Notes under the pieces: model-generated | What the model was told of the DNA's origin: nothing | Database searches by the model: none | The model's input: only the letters and a program-made list of their open reading frames with translations | Part shown: in pieces, positions 50,393 through 62,894 of the stretch | How positions within the stretch are numbered: position 1 is the stretch's first letter | Layout of the letters: every line of letters starts with the position of its first letter | Assembly (NCBI GenBank): GCA_013396915.1 | Contig: VWZL01000192.1 | Span: 186,001-250,000, forward strand | Direction: 5' to 3' | Length of the DNA: 64,000 bases | Source: Stercorarius parasiticus | Taxonomy: Eukaryota > Chordata > Aves > Charadriiformes > Stercorariidae | Program-made: the position numbers and the translations under genes

Positions 50393-50825
50393 TCATAGAA
50401 TCATAGAATGTGTTGGGTTGGAAGGGACCTTTAAAGGTCACCTACACCAACCCCCCTGCAGGAAGCAGGGACATCTTTAACTAGATCAGATTGCTCAGAG
50501 CCTCATCCAGCCTGGCCTTGAATGTCTCCAGGGATGGGGCCTTCTCTGGGCAACCTGTTCCAGAGTCTCACTACTCTCATTGTAAAGATCTTCTCCCTAA
50601 TGTCTAATCTAAACCTATCCTGCGCTAGTTTAAAACCATTGTCCCTCGTCCTGTCGCTACATGCCCTTGCAAACAGGCCCTCCCCAGCTTTCTTATAGGC
50701 CCCTTTCAAGTACTGGAAGGCTGCTATAAGGTCTCCCCAGAGCCTTCTCTTCTCCAGGCCGAACGATCCCAACTCTCTCAGCCTGTCTTCATAGGGGAGG
50801 TGCTCCAGGCTTCTCAATCTCTGCG
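50393..50825 (-). mobile_element. CR1 LINE, 5'-truncated 3' end with ORF2 C-terminus
   Basis: CR1 is the main non-LTR retrotransposon of birds and is usually 5'-truncated. On the minus strand this copy ends with the typical avian CR1 tail (two ATTCTATGA-type units at plus 50393-50410), preceded by the GGTCCCTTCCAACCC box. Upstream of that, an open frame (minus, 50817-50503, 104 residues) matches the C-terminal region of CR1 ORF2: [55 protein letters not shown] and [10 protein letters not shown] are readable in order. Just after WNRLPRE the usual frame is lost, apparently through a short deletion, so the protein ends early. The copy is clearly less decayed than the other CR1 pieces here. It is dead: no 5' end, no endonuclease, no RT core. 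Confidence 0.95.
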
Positions 50826-53800
50826 TTAAATCTGCGATTTACTACACAGGAGTAAGGAACTGAGACCACATAAACTTTCAGACCACACTGATATGCTACA
50901 TATTATTGCACAAATTGTACCAATCCTGTAGTATCTGTGAAAAAAGTCACGAGTGGAAAAAGTGAATTTTTGAGTTGCCACTCTCAGGTCACAAATCCTA
51001 CTTAATTAGCTTAAAGTTAGTGCCTAGGAACTTGTGTTTCCCAAGATTTTCTACTGAGATCTACAAGGGAGCAATGGCATGTCTCATGAATGAAGGTTCT
51101 TTTGTCAAAGAGCCTGGTTGTTTCATTGACTTTGCCCTCAGTACAACCATAAGGGTAAAGTCAAGGTGCTTTTATATTTGGAAAAAAATGCAAACCCAAT
51201 CTAATTGTATAGGTGCTGGAGGTACTACGCAAGTCATATACATGCAGGCAGGCTTTCCAGCACACTTACCCAACCTTTTCTTCCTGTGATCTGGGTGATT
51301 CCATTCCAGTTACACAGGTCACCACAACATTTGGCAAGGATGTGAAAGCGCAGGCTCCTTGATACATTTGTACCACTACTTCAATGCCTGGGTGTTTTAC
51401 TCAGCGGCACAGTCCTGTAAAAAAACAGATAATGGATAAAGACCCTGTCCTATCCCTTGAAAATTCCCAAAAAATCTAAACCTATTTTTTATGCCAGTAA
51501 AGATCAGTGCAGGAAAATAACAAAAGACAGGTTAAAAAAAATAATAAAAAAAAAATCTTTTCAATCTTTACAAAACATTTCTCTGTACTCCGCTGGAGAA
51601 AATCGTCAAAGTCTTTTTCCTTTGAGAAGTTTCGTATTCACATATCCCTAGAAACACTGTTTCCTTGTTGCATATTAACAGAATATTCCCATATTCCAGG
51701 AAGAAAAACTAATTCTAGTATTTCAAAAAAAATAATTTTCTGCTGTTGGTGGCTTTTAAAACTGGTGGAGATTTAAAAGTCATGATATTACATGTACAAA
51801 CATTTTTGAAGGCCAATATCCAACTGATTAGATCTCTGAAAAACTAATTAACTAATTTTCTTAAAACTCCACAGTAAATTGAAGTATTATCCAAGGCTTA
51901 AAGCTGAAAATTTGGGGAAGGTTTTATTTATTTTAAAAAAAGGCCAAACTATTAACACTTAACAGAGCTTGTTAATTATTTCAGTACAGCAGAGATGTCA
52001 TACCCTTTAATGAATTATATAAAGCAGTCAATATTTTAAGGTAAGACAAAATTAACTTAGATTATCCCATTATTCTTATCCCATATTTGAAAATAGTGTA
52101 ACAGTGCTGTTTCATCTGAGTCAATTGTGCTTCACAATTATAAAAATAATAAAAGGATTGGAGCTAAGAGTGCTAATATAGTTTCTTAAGTCTGAGTTTG
52201 ATAGTGCAAGTAGAGCAGTTAATGATATTTGCAGTGTATTTCTTGAAACCAAACACAGCCTGCTTTGAAATTAAAAAGATCATAAGTGAAATGTCCGAAT
52301 TCGGCTGTGTATGTCCAGGGACTGATGGTTTCTATTGCTGTTGCATTTCAGATGTAAGTTACCCTGATACAGAGGGAAAGGAGAAAATCTGATTTCCTGC
52401 ATTTCAGCACTGCAATGTGTGCAGTCATCAATTGGAATCGGTTGGTTCATCCTAGGAAACAATAATAGTGAAAAGCAATGTTGCAGGGGGCAGGGAAGTT
52501 TTGTTCACCATTTGTTCACCAAAATGTTCAAGTTCACATGCAAGATTTGAATAGAGAAAAATGTTTGTCCCGTAGTTGTCCACAAATAACAACAACTAAA
52601 TTTGCACAGCAATATTCATTAGCCTCTTTTTTAGTTTCCCTCATCAGGAATTCAGACTCATTAGACTCAGCAGGTGTGAAACTCCTTGGATTAGTATATT
52701 CCTTTTACATGAATTATTCTGATTTTTGCTTTTATTGTCTCAGAATCTACTCCCATTTGTGATATAGTTCCCTTTTAACAATACTTCTTTTAAAGGGATT
52801 TTTGTAAGGTTCTCTTTCTGGGAGGATTTACCAATGCCTTTTAAACCATGCTCAACAGTGTTTTTTTTCTAGATGCAGGTAAGAAAAACTACTGTTAAAC
52901 GATATACTAAAACCTATGAAAAACTACTGTTAAATGTTATACTAAAACCTAACAAAAACAGAAACCCCATCTTGCCCACCATAAAAATAGCAATGGCATA
53001 TTTAAGGAAACATTTGTCAGGGGAAGGAGAATGAAATACCTTCCTTATAAAATGTCATTTTGCTCATACAAGGGACAATCTGTTTCATTTGTTGATGTTC
53101 ACATTAGGATCCATTTGATTTAACCATATCTTCACTTTGGAGGAAAAAATGCAATGCATTATTAATGCCTCATAGTATATGAGAAATGAGTATATGAGTC
53201 AATATTGCTCCAGTGCTGTGCATTATTAAGAATAAGTTAAAGTAGGTCAGCACAGCACATGAAGCTAAATAGACTAATAATGCATTCTACGGGTAGACAT
53301 TCATCTACCAAGGAGTCGTGCGTTATGTGCTGGCACCAACACAAGATAAGCATTTTGATTTGTGGATTTTCAAGATCACATTTGTACTGAAAAAAGAAAC
53401 AGTGTCTTCAGTTCCTCCAAAATTCACCCTCACTTTTATTAAAGGGGAATAGCTGAGTCCACCTTTGCTCAACATTCAGGGGTTTGCTGGGGAGTTTTTT
53501 GGTTTGATTTTTCAAAAGCAAAATCTAGTTAAGATATATAAAAAAGGAGATGAGACGATAAATGAAGCTCGCAATTAAATATTCCCCTCAAGTGTTTGCA
53601 AGTTAATCACAGAAATTTTGTAGTAGCTCATGAATGTTGGGACATAAAACTGACTAGAAACTAAAATGAAAGTAATCACTCTGGGTTTTGTTCAAATTAA
53701 AAGACGTGCGGAAAAGCAAGCTACAGAGCACCAAAAAAGGAAGAGTTACTAAGTGAATGTTACTTGGCTAGCTGATACTGCGTTTTAAGCACCGAACAGT

Positions 53801-56596
53801 GCAAAAATGTTTTTTTTAATTGTCATCAGCACCCGTTCAGGGAATTTCCTCTTCAGAAAGTATTGGAAAATAATAATATGGCATTCCATTGCCATTAAGT
53901 CTCAAAGTCCACAGATCACATCTGTTTAGGTTACAAGTTAAAACTGGGTTATCATGCTCAGGTTTTTGTTTTCTTTCTTGAGTATCATTCATCATCAATA
54001 GGAAAGATATTATAATTGAAAATTATCCTACAGTTCTGTTCCTGATCTCTGAGCCAAGAGCTGAGTTGTCTCCCCAGAGCTAACAGTACTAAAATGCAGT
54101 TAAAATGATCAAGTATGAGTCAAATACACAAAGAGAAAGGTTTATTAAGCAAGGAGGTGCCAGCCTTTGATGGACTTATACTTTAAGCAGCGTGCTTCAC
54201 TCTCTGCTGGCTGCATTATAAAACCAAAGGGGAATATCTCCTTTTTTGTTTGTTTTTAAAGGACAGAGTTAGAGCCATTAAAGTTAAATTTTAAGCGTGC
54301 TGGCTCCATGTTTTCACATGAACCAAATAATCCCCAGGACTGTATTCATTTCCACAGATTAAAAACTGGGGTTGTTGTAGGGAAGGAGTGACCACGGTGC
54401 AGCTCCTTGACCAATGTGCAGCCAACCATGGTTCCCAAGCTGGGCTCTGTCCCCTGGCTTTCTGTACCCGGTCGAGGGGTGACCCCTGTCAGAATTGCTG
54501 CTGCCGACATTAATTCTGGGTGCTTCACCTGGGCACTGGCTGCAGGATTGCTCCTCTCCTACACTGAGTAAGAAGGAGCTGGGGAACCACCAGCATCTCT
54601 GTCCTGCAAACTGCACCTACCACTTCAGCTCAACCACATATGGGTCGACTTTTGAGACAGATGGGGAGAAAAAGTCCATAAAAATCGATTTCATACACGC
54701 AAATAACAGAATTCATGTATTTACCCTGTCTTGAGTGTCTTTAGTGTCTAAATAAGTTCCGCCAATGGCTGCCCATCATCTAATTTTCTTGTGTCACTAA
54801 CTGCCTTGGAAGCAGCACAATGCAGGAAAGGGAAGCCTGAAGTGATATCAGGATATCATATTATGATTGTTTCCCGGCTCTAAAATCAAGTTAACAAAGA
54901 GGAACTTGCCAAAAGAATTGGGCACTCCCTGGTAGAGAAAAACACAGGATGAACTCAGTGCACTTTTTTAGCAGAACATACTCTTGCATAAGTATTTAAT
55001 GATTCATGTATATTGCTTAAAGATGAGCTACATACAAGAGGAAAACAAGAAATCATGTGAGATTTTCTCCTGCTTTGTTTGTTTCAATGTATGACTAAAC
55101 AACACAATGTGTTGTTAAGTATATAATTTTAGTTTTGATTTTTTCCTTATTTTGCATGTATGCAAATAACAGATGGCTGGTAGAGAATAAAAAGAATTAA
55201 TAACATAATCAAACACAAGACAGTGAAAGATAAATATTTTAAATTCATATTTTTAAAAATATTTCTTTGTATTCCATGTCTGCTAAACACTTGGACACAG
55301 AACATCTTTCTTATATATTTTTAACTAATCCCATGTTGTATTTTTCAATTAAAGTGCTCCAAAAGCGCTCCAGAAAAGACGTGCTGAAGCTCCTCAACCT
55401 CTAGGAAAAAGCAGTCCTAATGTTTCTTGTATTTCTTAAGTTGAAAAATATGAGTAGAGAAGTCTTGTATTAAAAATATCTAAAATCAGTCAAATTAGAT
55501 TGTGCCTGAAAGTTCCTTTCTACTTAAAAAAAAAAAGAAGGCATAAAGGACAAAATCTGCATTCCGAAAAAACCTCTAGTAAGTTAACCTAATTATGCTT
55601 AACAAAAAACCAGTAGGCATTGTAAATCTGCCCTGAAATACCAGTTTACTCATATGTATTATTTTACAAGGCACTTATTTTATCATTTAGGTAAACTTTG
55701 CAAAACTACTTCAGCATGTTCGGGGTTTTTTTAATATAGAAAGAAGAATTGTTCCTTTTGAGTATGTCTTGAGAACACATTATTATAAAACAGCTTGGAG
55801 AATATGGGAGATGGCTTATCTTGCTATATTTAATAGGACAATCTTAAACTGTAAACTCTGGTTTTGCAGTAAGAAAAACAGATCTCCTGCCATCATGTGG
55901 AATGTAGCAGTATCTCCTTTTTGAAATGATCTGATGTTTGAATACTACAACAGTAAATACATCGTGACAGAGACATTTTTTTGTGTCTCATTTGAAAACT
56001 GAACCGTAATTACAGAATGTGATCATTTTGGGGGGTAGTGTCCTGGCCCATCTTTAAAGAAGCACCCTCTGTGATTGCGAAGGGTGAGCTCTGCGGGTGA
56101 AGCTCTTGTAAAATGGACCCATTTCTTTTAATTCTTGATGTTAGGAATGTTAACTTACATGAAGGTTCTGGGACTCCTCCCCGCAGGATTGTGTCTACAT
56201 TATGTACACATTGATTTCAACGACGTTTTACCAGGAGGAGGTTTGGTTTATACTGCATTCTCATTATAGCTATCAGACTATTTGAAAACGTGCCAGGCCT
56301 GATACTTATCTACCAGTGTCACTTATACCGTTTTGAATCCACAGAGCAGAACGAAGCCAAGCTTGCCTGTAGAATATCTTGACCAAATTCCAAAGCCTTT
56401 ATGCGTGCAAAATGTACATCTACACAAATTTTGCTGCCAGAGCTGCTGGACTTTCAAAGGAAATGCACACTTGCTGGCCATCCAATTAAAGGCAAACAGA
56501 CATCCCAGTTTATAGGGAATGCAGGTGTTCAGTGTGGAGAGATTGGTTTTGATGAGAAACAAAACAAAAACAGCACATCACTAGTTATCAGGTCAA
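50826..56596. other. no gene seen
   Basis: Unique AT-rich DNA with the 35-bp tandem duplication at 52883. A patch at 54360-54625 is visibly GC-richer than its surroundings but holds no recognisable coding exon or repeat. Confidence 0.6.
52883..52952 (+). repeat. tandem duplication, 2 x 35 bp
   Basis: Two adjacent 35-bp units, both starting GAAAAACTACTGTTAAA and containing ATACTAAAACCTA, agree at 32 of 35 positions. The duplication begins just after a splice-site-like TTTTTTTTCTAG...GCAG|GTAAGA stretch. Confidence 0.9.
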
Positions 56597-56765
56597 TCAC
56601 AGAATCACAGGGTGGCTGAGGTTAGAAAGGGCCTCTGGAAATCACCATATCCAGCCTCACACTTGGAGCAGGATCAACTAAAGCAGATTGTTGAGGGATG
56701 TGTCCAGTCAGGTTTTGAATCTCTCCAAAGATGGAGACTGCACAACCACTGGATCCCATTTGATC
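56597..56765 (-). mobile_element. CR1 LINE 3'-end fragment, diverged
   Basis: The plus strand starts CACAGAATCACAG, then GGCTGAGGTTAGAAAGGGCC, CCAGCCTCACACTTGGAGCAGG, GTGTCCAGTCAGGTTTTGAA and CTCCAAAGATGGAGACT. This order is the reverse complement of a CR1 3' UTR of the subfamily that carries the GTCCAGTCGGGTTTTGAA block. Similarity fades after about 56765. Divergence is visibly higher than in the copy at 50.4 kb. Confidence 0.85.
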
Positions 56766-58435
56766 TTGATCTGTTTTGATCTTGGGTGACCTTACCCCAG
56801 ATTTTCTGTCTTTCTGCTAGTGTCTGGCTTTCTCTAGGCTTCTAGAGATACTCCAAATGATGGGGAATTCCTCTGCTTTGCCCGGTGCTTTATTCAGATA
56901 TTTTTTAGCTTAGTTTTAGTTTTCAGTACTGGGATATTCTTCTCCCCACTATTTATCATTTTTTTTTTTCCCATCACTCTCTGTGATATTTTCTCCTTTC
57001 CCTCTGAAGTCAGTTCTCTTGTTTTTCCTGGTAGTACCTCACTTTTAGCCTTGTTTACAGCCTGATGATTTCCTGATATGACTCAAAAGGGTTGTCTTTG
57101 CACAAGGTGAAGGTGATATATGAATCCTTCTGGAAATAGGAACTGTCGATAAAATGAGAATACTGTCTTCCAGCTATCCCTGAAATTTCACATAATGGCC
57201 TTCATTAAAGCTGTCAGTTAAGAAAGTGACTGTTTTAGAAAATCAACATACGGTGATGTATTTGCTGCTAGATCAGGTTGCACACCTAGGTGTTGGAAAG
57301 CAGAAGATATCCTCGTTCTTACTTCTCTTTGAACAGAGCTGATCACTTCAGCCTTTCTGCTGGGCAACTGGAGTTTATGGAAGGCTCACTGGGAATGGAT
57401 TTCATCAGATAAGTTGATTTTCAAAACATGTCTTAGAATGACCAAACCATGGGTTAATTCATCTTTGAAAAACAAGACAGATTGGATTGTTGCTCAATAC
57501 AGTGATTTTCAGTTTTCTAAGACCCGGTTGAGATGGAATCCTACCCCTTGGCTATAATCAAAGAAAACACACTTACTTTACAGAGTAATAAAGGAAATTG
57601 TCATTTTCCTTAGAAATGTCAATCCTTTTTAGACTAAATTCAGGAATAACATTGTAGAAGTTGTGATTCCTTTCAGATATATGGAGAAAGTTATTTCTAA
57701 GTTTTACAGTAATTCCTACAGCAGATTTAGCTTCTGAAATAATTTGAATCTCCCTTGTCTTCCTCTTTTCCTTCAGAAAGGTTTAATTTCTCTTCATAAT
57801 GACTGACATACCAGTGCTGTTATGTTTTAATATAAAGATTTTAAACATTTCTAGCATAACTCTAATTCAAAATATTGTCAATCTTTTAATAGAGTTCATT
57901 CTTGAAATTATTTACATTTTCTTTTTTTCTTCCCCTGGCCAAGTGCAGTTGGCCACGTCGTGTAGGAGGAATATGAAATCTTTTAAAGATGAATCAGTTT
58001 TACCTAAGGAAGGTTGGAAAAAGATGTAATCCATTGTATTTTTCCAGTAATAGTATTCCCAGTGGATAAGCATTAAACTAAGAAAAAAGCTGTATTTACC
58101 CATAGGAGAACTTGTCTAGCATTAGGTAGCCAATAGATCTTGCACCTCACAGACACCCCCTGCCCCTGTGGATTTCCAGCTGTAACTGTCTATAATATTG
58201 CTGCAGTCCAAGCTGTGGTTTGGAGAATAATGGGATTAATGCAACATAAAAGTTTTCTAGAGGCATGTTTATTTGTCACGCATCATATCGAATACCCTTC
58301 AATGACAATTTAACATTGGACCAGTTTTCTTGGCCATGATGTGATGTTTGCTGCTTTTGTTGCCCCTGTAAACCATTTGTGAATTCCTCTTTCGTTCAAT
58401 GGTAACAATGATTTTACAGGTGTCGTCTAAGGAGT

Positions 58436-58530
58436 CTTTTAGCTATGGGGCTTTAGCTTTCTTCTCTGTAAAGGGGGATGATTCTTAGTCCACGGGATTG
58501 CTGTGAAGTCTAAATCAGTTGTTATTCTTG
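58436..58530 (+). mobile_element. MIR-like SINE remnant
   Basis: The plus strand reads GGGGCTTTAGCTTTCTTCTC, then TGTAAAGGGGGATGATTCTT, and GGATTGCTGTGAAGTCTAAA. This parallels the MIR CORE order: cctcagtttcccc, atctgtaaaatggggata, gggttgttgtgaggattaaa. A second MIR-like copy follows 1.6 kb downstream. Confidence 0.5.
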
Positions 58531-58614
58531 GCTTAGACTGCAGCCTGAGAGATGTCCTTGAAGAAGTCTTTTTTTTTTTTAATGCTGTTAGTGCTAAATA
58601 TTATGGTAATTCAT

Positions 58615-58705
58615 AGGTCAGATCATGAACTCTTTACTCATGCAAAATTTAAATTGACAGAGCTTCTGTGGTTATGACTGAATATCAAAAATGCAGTATT
58701 ATTTG
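58615..58705. repeat. fold-back repeat of sauropsid type
   Basis: GGTCAGATCATGAACTCTTT, then ACTCATGCAAAATTTAAATT, and GACTGAATATCAAAAATGCAG. It follows the 'gggcctgatcctgcaactcttactcatgcaaaa...tgcctgaataaggactgcagg' layout. It lies about 90 bp after a MIR-like copy. Confidence 0.45.
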
Positions 58706-59392
58706 GATTTGTTATTTACAGTGAGAAATACAGTACATATTTAGTTGTGTATTTCTTTAACAGAACCTTGTGAATTCTTATCTATTTTCATGTGTACACT
58801 TATTTATTTCAAACTGTTTATACAAGATAACTAAAATGAGTTAGAAAGAAAAAAAAATCTTGCATGTGTTTAAATAGACCAATGTGATGCATTGGCTTTC
58901 TACAAATACAAACAATACAATGAATATGTAGACTTCCTATTACAAGTTCAAGTGGAAAAGCAACACAAGACCAAATTAATCAGGTCTAAAATTCTTTCTG
59001 CAATCTCTTGCCAGACAAATGAGGTTCCTTATGGCCGATGTCAATGGTATTCTAAAGTTTTAAAATCAATAAACAGGCTGTAAAATTGCATCTGTAATCA
59101 GGATAAGGAACACAAACATTTACAGAGTAACATGCAAACATAACAAAATACTGCAGCCGGCTAAAATTGAATGAGACGCCCTGTTCAGATGCCATTATTT
59201 TTAAATGCATGTTTAATTTAGAACCTCAGCTGAGATAAAACGCAGGCAGAGCCATGCTAAATTGGTAATACCAACTGCCTGAAGATATCTCCAGATTAAC
59301 CCACCTATCCACAATCCATCTATAGTAAAAAATAAATTAAAACTAAACGACAGAATTCAGGCTTTTTCGTCTTTTTTTTTTTTTTGCTTTAG

Positions 59393-59494
59393 TATTGTAC
59401 ATCATTGTTGAAACATTCAGAGATAAAGTTTAGCATTGCAGAGAGCTGGTTATTATTTAGACAAGCTGCGGAATCGGCACCAGGAAGTTCCCAG
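59393..59494 (+). other. exon-like segment, open in one frame, strong splice sites
   Basis: A 14-base T run plus GCTTTAG (AG at 59391-59392), with a branch-site-like ACTAAAC about 45 bases upstream, forms a very good acceptor. The segment is 102 bp, a multiple of three, and ends CCCAG|GTAAGC (boundary 59494/59495), a strong donor. Frame 0 is open for all 34 codons (begins YCTSLLK, ends APGSSQ); the other two frames have stops. Against coding: third positions are AT-rich, the peptide resembles no family I know, and a 34-codon open frame is unremarkable by chance. A non-coding or lineage-specific exon is possible. Confidence 0.25.
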
Positions 59495-59703
59495 GTAAGC
59501 GCATGTCTTAAAAGGTCTCCATGTGCTGCAGCAAGTCACTGCGAGTGAAATGTTTTGGAGCACTCTAGCAGGTGTTTCGGGAACACATTGTTATTTAACC
59601 TAGAGCTGCCGCTCTGTAATCTGGCCAGTTTCCTCACATATCATGTAATGTATGACTGATCTTTCCAGAGCTTGGGGGAGTAACCCACAGCAGCGTGAGT
59701 TAA

Positions 59704-59729
59704 AACAACAACAACAACAACAACAAAAA
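59704..59729 (+). repeat. (AAC)n trinucleotide microsatellite
   Basis: Seven uninterrupted AAC/CAA units followed by a short A run. Confidence 0.9.
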
Positions 59730-60149
59730 GAGATATAGGAAATAAACCCCCCAAAACGGGAATGGGAAAGTGAGTGTGAAGAATGAGGTGGATGGTGTGT
59801 TCTTCGGGATAAAGCAGAAAGGATGAGGGAAGACCTACATCTCTGGAAAAATACGTTACCACTCTAAGGAGTGGGGAAAGTGTGACACTCGGGGCACAGA
59901 GACATTATTTAAAGGAAGATCTACCTTTTGTTCTTGATGGCTTGGGGATAAATGTGTGGCATTCAGTTCTTAAAAGGAAATACTGAGTTAGACCAAAAAG
60001 AAAATTGAAGAGAAGCAGTGTCTCAGTCTACAACTTGACGTAAATTCTTCTATTTTCAGGGGAATTTTCATTGTGATTTGTGTTTTACCTTAAAGTCTCC
60101 TCTCTTGGAAGCATGTGATTATGGAAAGAGCTCAGATTTCAGTACAATA

Positions 60150-60330
60150 GAAAGACTGAATCCCTTAAGTGAAGGGTGGGTTTGGTTTTTCAAGTCCTTG
60201 CTCTTCCATGAGTTGTTTTTCCATTCTGTGCTTCAATTCCCAATCTGGAAAATGGGAATGAATGTACTTGATTTCCTCATTGGAGTGATGTGAAGATAAA
60301 TACATTCAAAAACACGCAGTGCTCCAGTAA
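60150..60330 (+). mobile_element. MIR-like SINE remnant
   Basis: The plus strand carries TTCTGTGCTTCAATTCCCAA, TCTGGAAAATGGGAATGAAT, a CTTGATTTCCTCAT stretch and GTGATGTGAAGATAAATACA. These correspond to the CORE region of MIR SINEs (tctgtgcctcagtttcccc, atctgtaaaatgggaataat, the cttcctca box and the ttgtgaggattaaa box), in order and at normal spacing. MIR copies date from before the amniote radiation, so survivors in a bird are scarce and decayed. Confidence 0.6.
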
Positions 60331-61224
60331 TCTATTGCATACTTGACTACCATAAAAAAATTATTAATACAGGACAAATGAAATGAAGCTTAAAGATGTG
60401 CCTGTACCTGAATACCCCTAAGGGCGCAATAATCAAAAGCCAAATGAAGGAAATAATTTGATGTCAATCTCACACATTCTTGGAACTGGATTCTGGGGTT
60501 TTTTTTGACATTAATGGTTGACAGGATTGCCATCAAGAACTGTGTATAAGGTATGTCTACATGTTAGTTGCAAGTATAGTGTTGAGATACGTGTGTTTGC
60601 TTTAAGCAGGCTGAAGTTCTAACCACTTTAGCGTGGAGCTCCGAGCAAGGTATTGCCTAGGTGAAAAATTGTGAAAAAGTGTTCCTTTGGTAGGAAAAGC
60701 ACCAAAGAAAATATGGTTTCTCAATACTACTGTACTTCTTGTAAGGAACATCTCTGGTACAGGTTGTTTCCAAACCTGTTTTGCATATTTCAGTAATATG
60801 CCACAGCTATGAGCAATAGACAGTGTCAGCTAAAGGGAGGGAAAAGTGCGACGAACTGAGTTTAAGGGGGAGAGACAAGGAAGACAAGGGAAAAAATGTA
60901 TTTTAGGAATGAGCTGAAATACATTTGCAGAGTTAGCAGGGGACAGAGTAAGGGTATCATAGATGGCAGTTCTTTTGCTGTAGCTACTGGGAATGACACA
61001 TTTGGATGGATGAGCAAGGAGCGTGGAAGAGATATGATATGAGGGAGGCAAGTAGCAAATCTCAGAATTTAATGCAGTGCCTGGGATTTACCCCATTTAC
61101 ACTGAGGTGTTCATTTAGGCTTCTTGTGGATTCCTTCTGTCGTCACCAAAGAGTTTTCTACTAGAAGGGAGATTCCCATGCTTCCATAGAGTGATTCAGA
61201 TGCTAAAAAGGCCTACAAAGCCTG

Positions 61225-61312
61225 ATCTATCTTCCCTCTTAGCCCTGCTGTGACCTGATGACCTCCAAAGTCCCTTCTAACCTGAATGGGACAGAAGTGA
61301 TCCCATGATTCT
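61225..61312 (+). mobile_element. CR1 LINE 3'-end fragment
   Basis: The plus strand has GACCTGATGACCTCCAAAGT followed by CCCTTCTAACCTGAATGG and, after a short insertion, CCCATGATTCTT. This matches the final part of a CR1 3' UTR (GATGACCTCC, TCCCTTCCAACCTGAA, then the ATTCT tail). The tail is interrupted and the 5' limit is vague. Confidence 0.7.
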
Positions 61313-62034
61313 TCAAACTGCCATTTGGATTTAGCAACTCTCTCCTCTGATTGTCTAGAAAGCTAAAGAGAAATGCTTCTGGTAAATTCCAAGCATAGGG
61401 TGGAACCTGGGCCAAGAAAAAGGAATATTTTCAAAATGAGTAAGAAAGAAAGGTGTTTGATTACACATCAGTGGAGTCCTCCAATGAGCACTGTCATTCT
61501 AGAAAGCAAGACATCCAACCACCTTAAGAACAAATAGGATGTGATTTTCCTAGGATAGAATGTCTTCCAAAAACTTAAATTAATCTCACTCATGAACACT
61601 TTGAAAAGATGTCTGATCTCTCTTGTGTGCTTTTCTGGAGAAAAACCTTCATATCCATTTCATCTTACAGGAGTTACTTCAGTGAAAATACCAATTATTA
61701 CCAGGACATGTCAGTGCTAATCCATCTTTATGACAAGATGAAATCACATTATTTGCTAGTTATATTAGACAAGAGAAGGCAGGGGCATACTGACTTCTTT
61801 TAGAACTAAAATTCAAAATTTTCCATGGAACAGGAATAGAAAAATATTTATTTTTGAAAATGCCATTGAAAGTTGAGATTTGGGAATTTCTTACTGCGTA
61901 AGAATTAAAGTTTCCTACAAGGTCTTTACTTTATCTTGTTTAATGTAACTAGTGACTAATAAAACTTATCTTGTTTAATAATGGATGAACTAATTATCCC
62001 TATACATGTTTAATCCTTTTTAAAACCTGCTAAG

Positions 62035-62340
62035 CTCTTGGACTTGCAGCTATCATGTGGCAATCAGTTCCGCAGGTCAATTATCCATTGTGAAAAAATG
62101 TCTTCCCTTTTATCCTCTCTGAATGTCTTGCCATCCAGTTCCATAGAATGCTTCATTATTCTTGTAATATGAAATGGGGTAATTGGGAACGACCAATTTC
62201 ATGATCTCTATCATATCCCTCATGTTTGTTTATCTTCTTTCTTTCCCAATCTATATTTCATTATAAGCCTTTTTTCTGAGCCCCAAATGTTTCCACTACC
62301 CATTGCCAAGCCCTTTCTTTGCTCTGCTTTGATGGTGACA
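62035..62340 (-). mobile_element. ancient CR1/L3-like LINE fragment
   Basis: The plus strand shows GCAATCAGTTCCGCAGGTCA, GTGAAAAAATGTCTTCCCTT, TTTCATGATCTCTATCATAT and CCTCATGTTTGTTTATCTTC. In this order they match the antisense of the ORF2 C-terminal region of old CR1/L3-type LINEs shared by amniotes (the GAGTTCCACAGG ... CTATCATATC ... CTTCTCTT series). No tail is present. Decay is heavy, far older than the avian CR1 copies. Confidence 0.7.
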
Positions 62341-62794
62341 ATAAGTTAGGCTCAGAATTCTAACATTTTTCTCACCATTTTGTGGATAATCACATAAATT
62401 GCAATGCTGCATTTGTCACTGTCATTGACTAGTCTTATGAATGTTGCAGCAGTTATAATTAATGGTTCTACTCACTGTCTTAAGTTGCTTAGCCCATATG
62501 CAGCAATTGTTATTAATAAATCACCACGTATCTACAGTTACGTCATTGGGGAGTTGTTATTATTTCCTTTTTCTAATTAAAAGGAAATAGTTCAGGTAGT
62601 GATGTATTAGCCACTAGAGATGCAGAAAGACTAGAACACTGCAGTGTTCATTGCTGCAGTGTCTAACTTTGGCTGCTGACTGGCATATGCAGCTTCAAAG
62701 GGAGTCTATATTCTCCCTAGGCAAACTCACAGCATAAGGCATGCATCTCCTAAAATTAGTTTCATAAACCCAGTGCATCACGCTGAGCATATCT

Positions 62795-62870
62795 GTTAGA
62801 TATGGGATTAGAACCCAAGTTTTCCCATTCTGCCTATGCTTAGAGTTATTATCTCTTCCATAAGCACAAT
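62795..62870 (-). mobile_element. tRNA-head-like fragment of an ancient SINE
   Basis: The plus strand reads GGGATTAGAACCCAAGTTTT and continues CCCATTCTGCC ... GCTTAGAGTTATTA. The reverse complement resembles the tRNA-derived head of sauropsid/amniote SINEs, including a decayed B-box (GGTTCTAATCCC). Another half in the opposite sense starts about 100 bp downstream, which may be an accompanying fold-back copy. Confidence 0.4.
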
Positions 62871-62894
62871 GAATATTTAATTAAATGGAACCGA

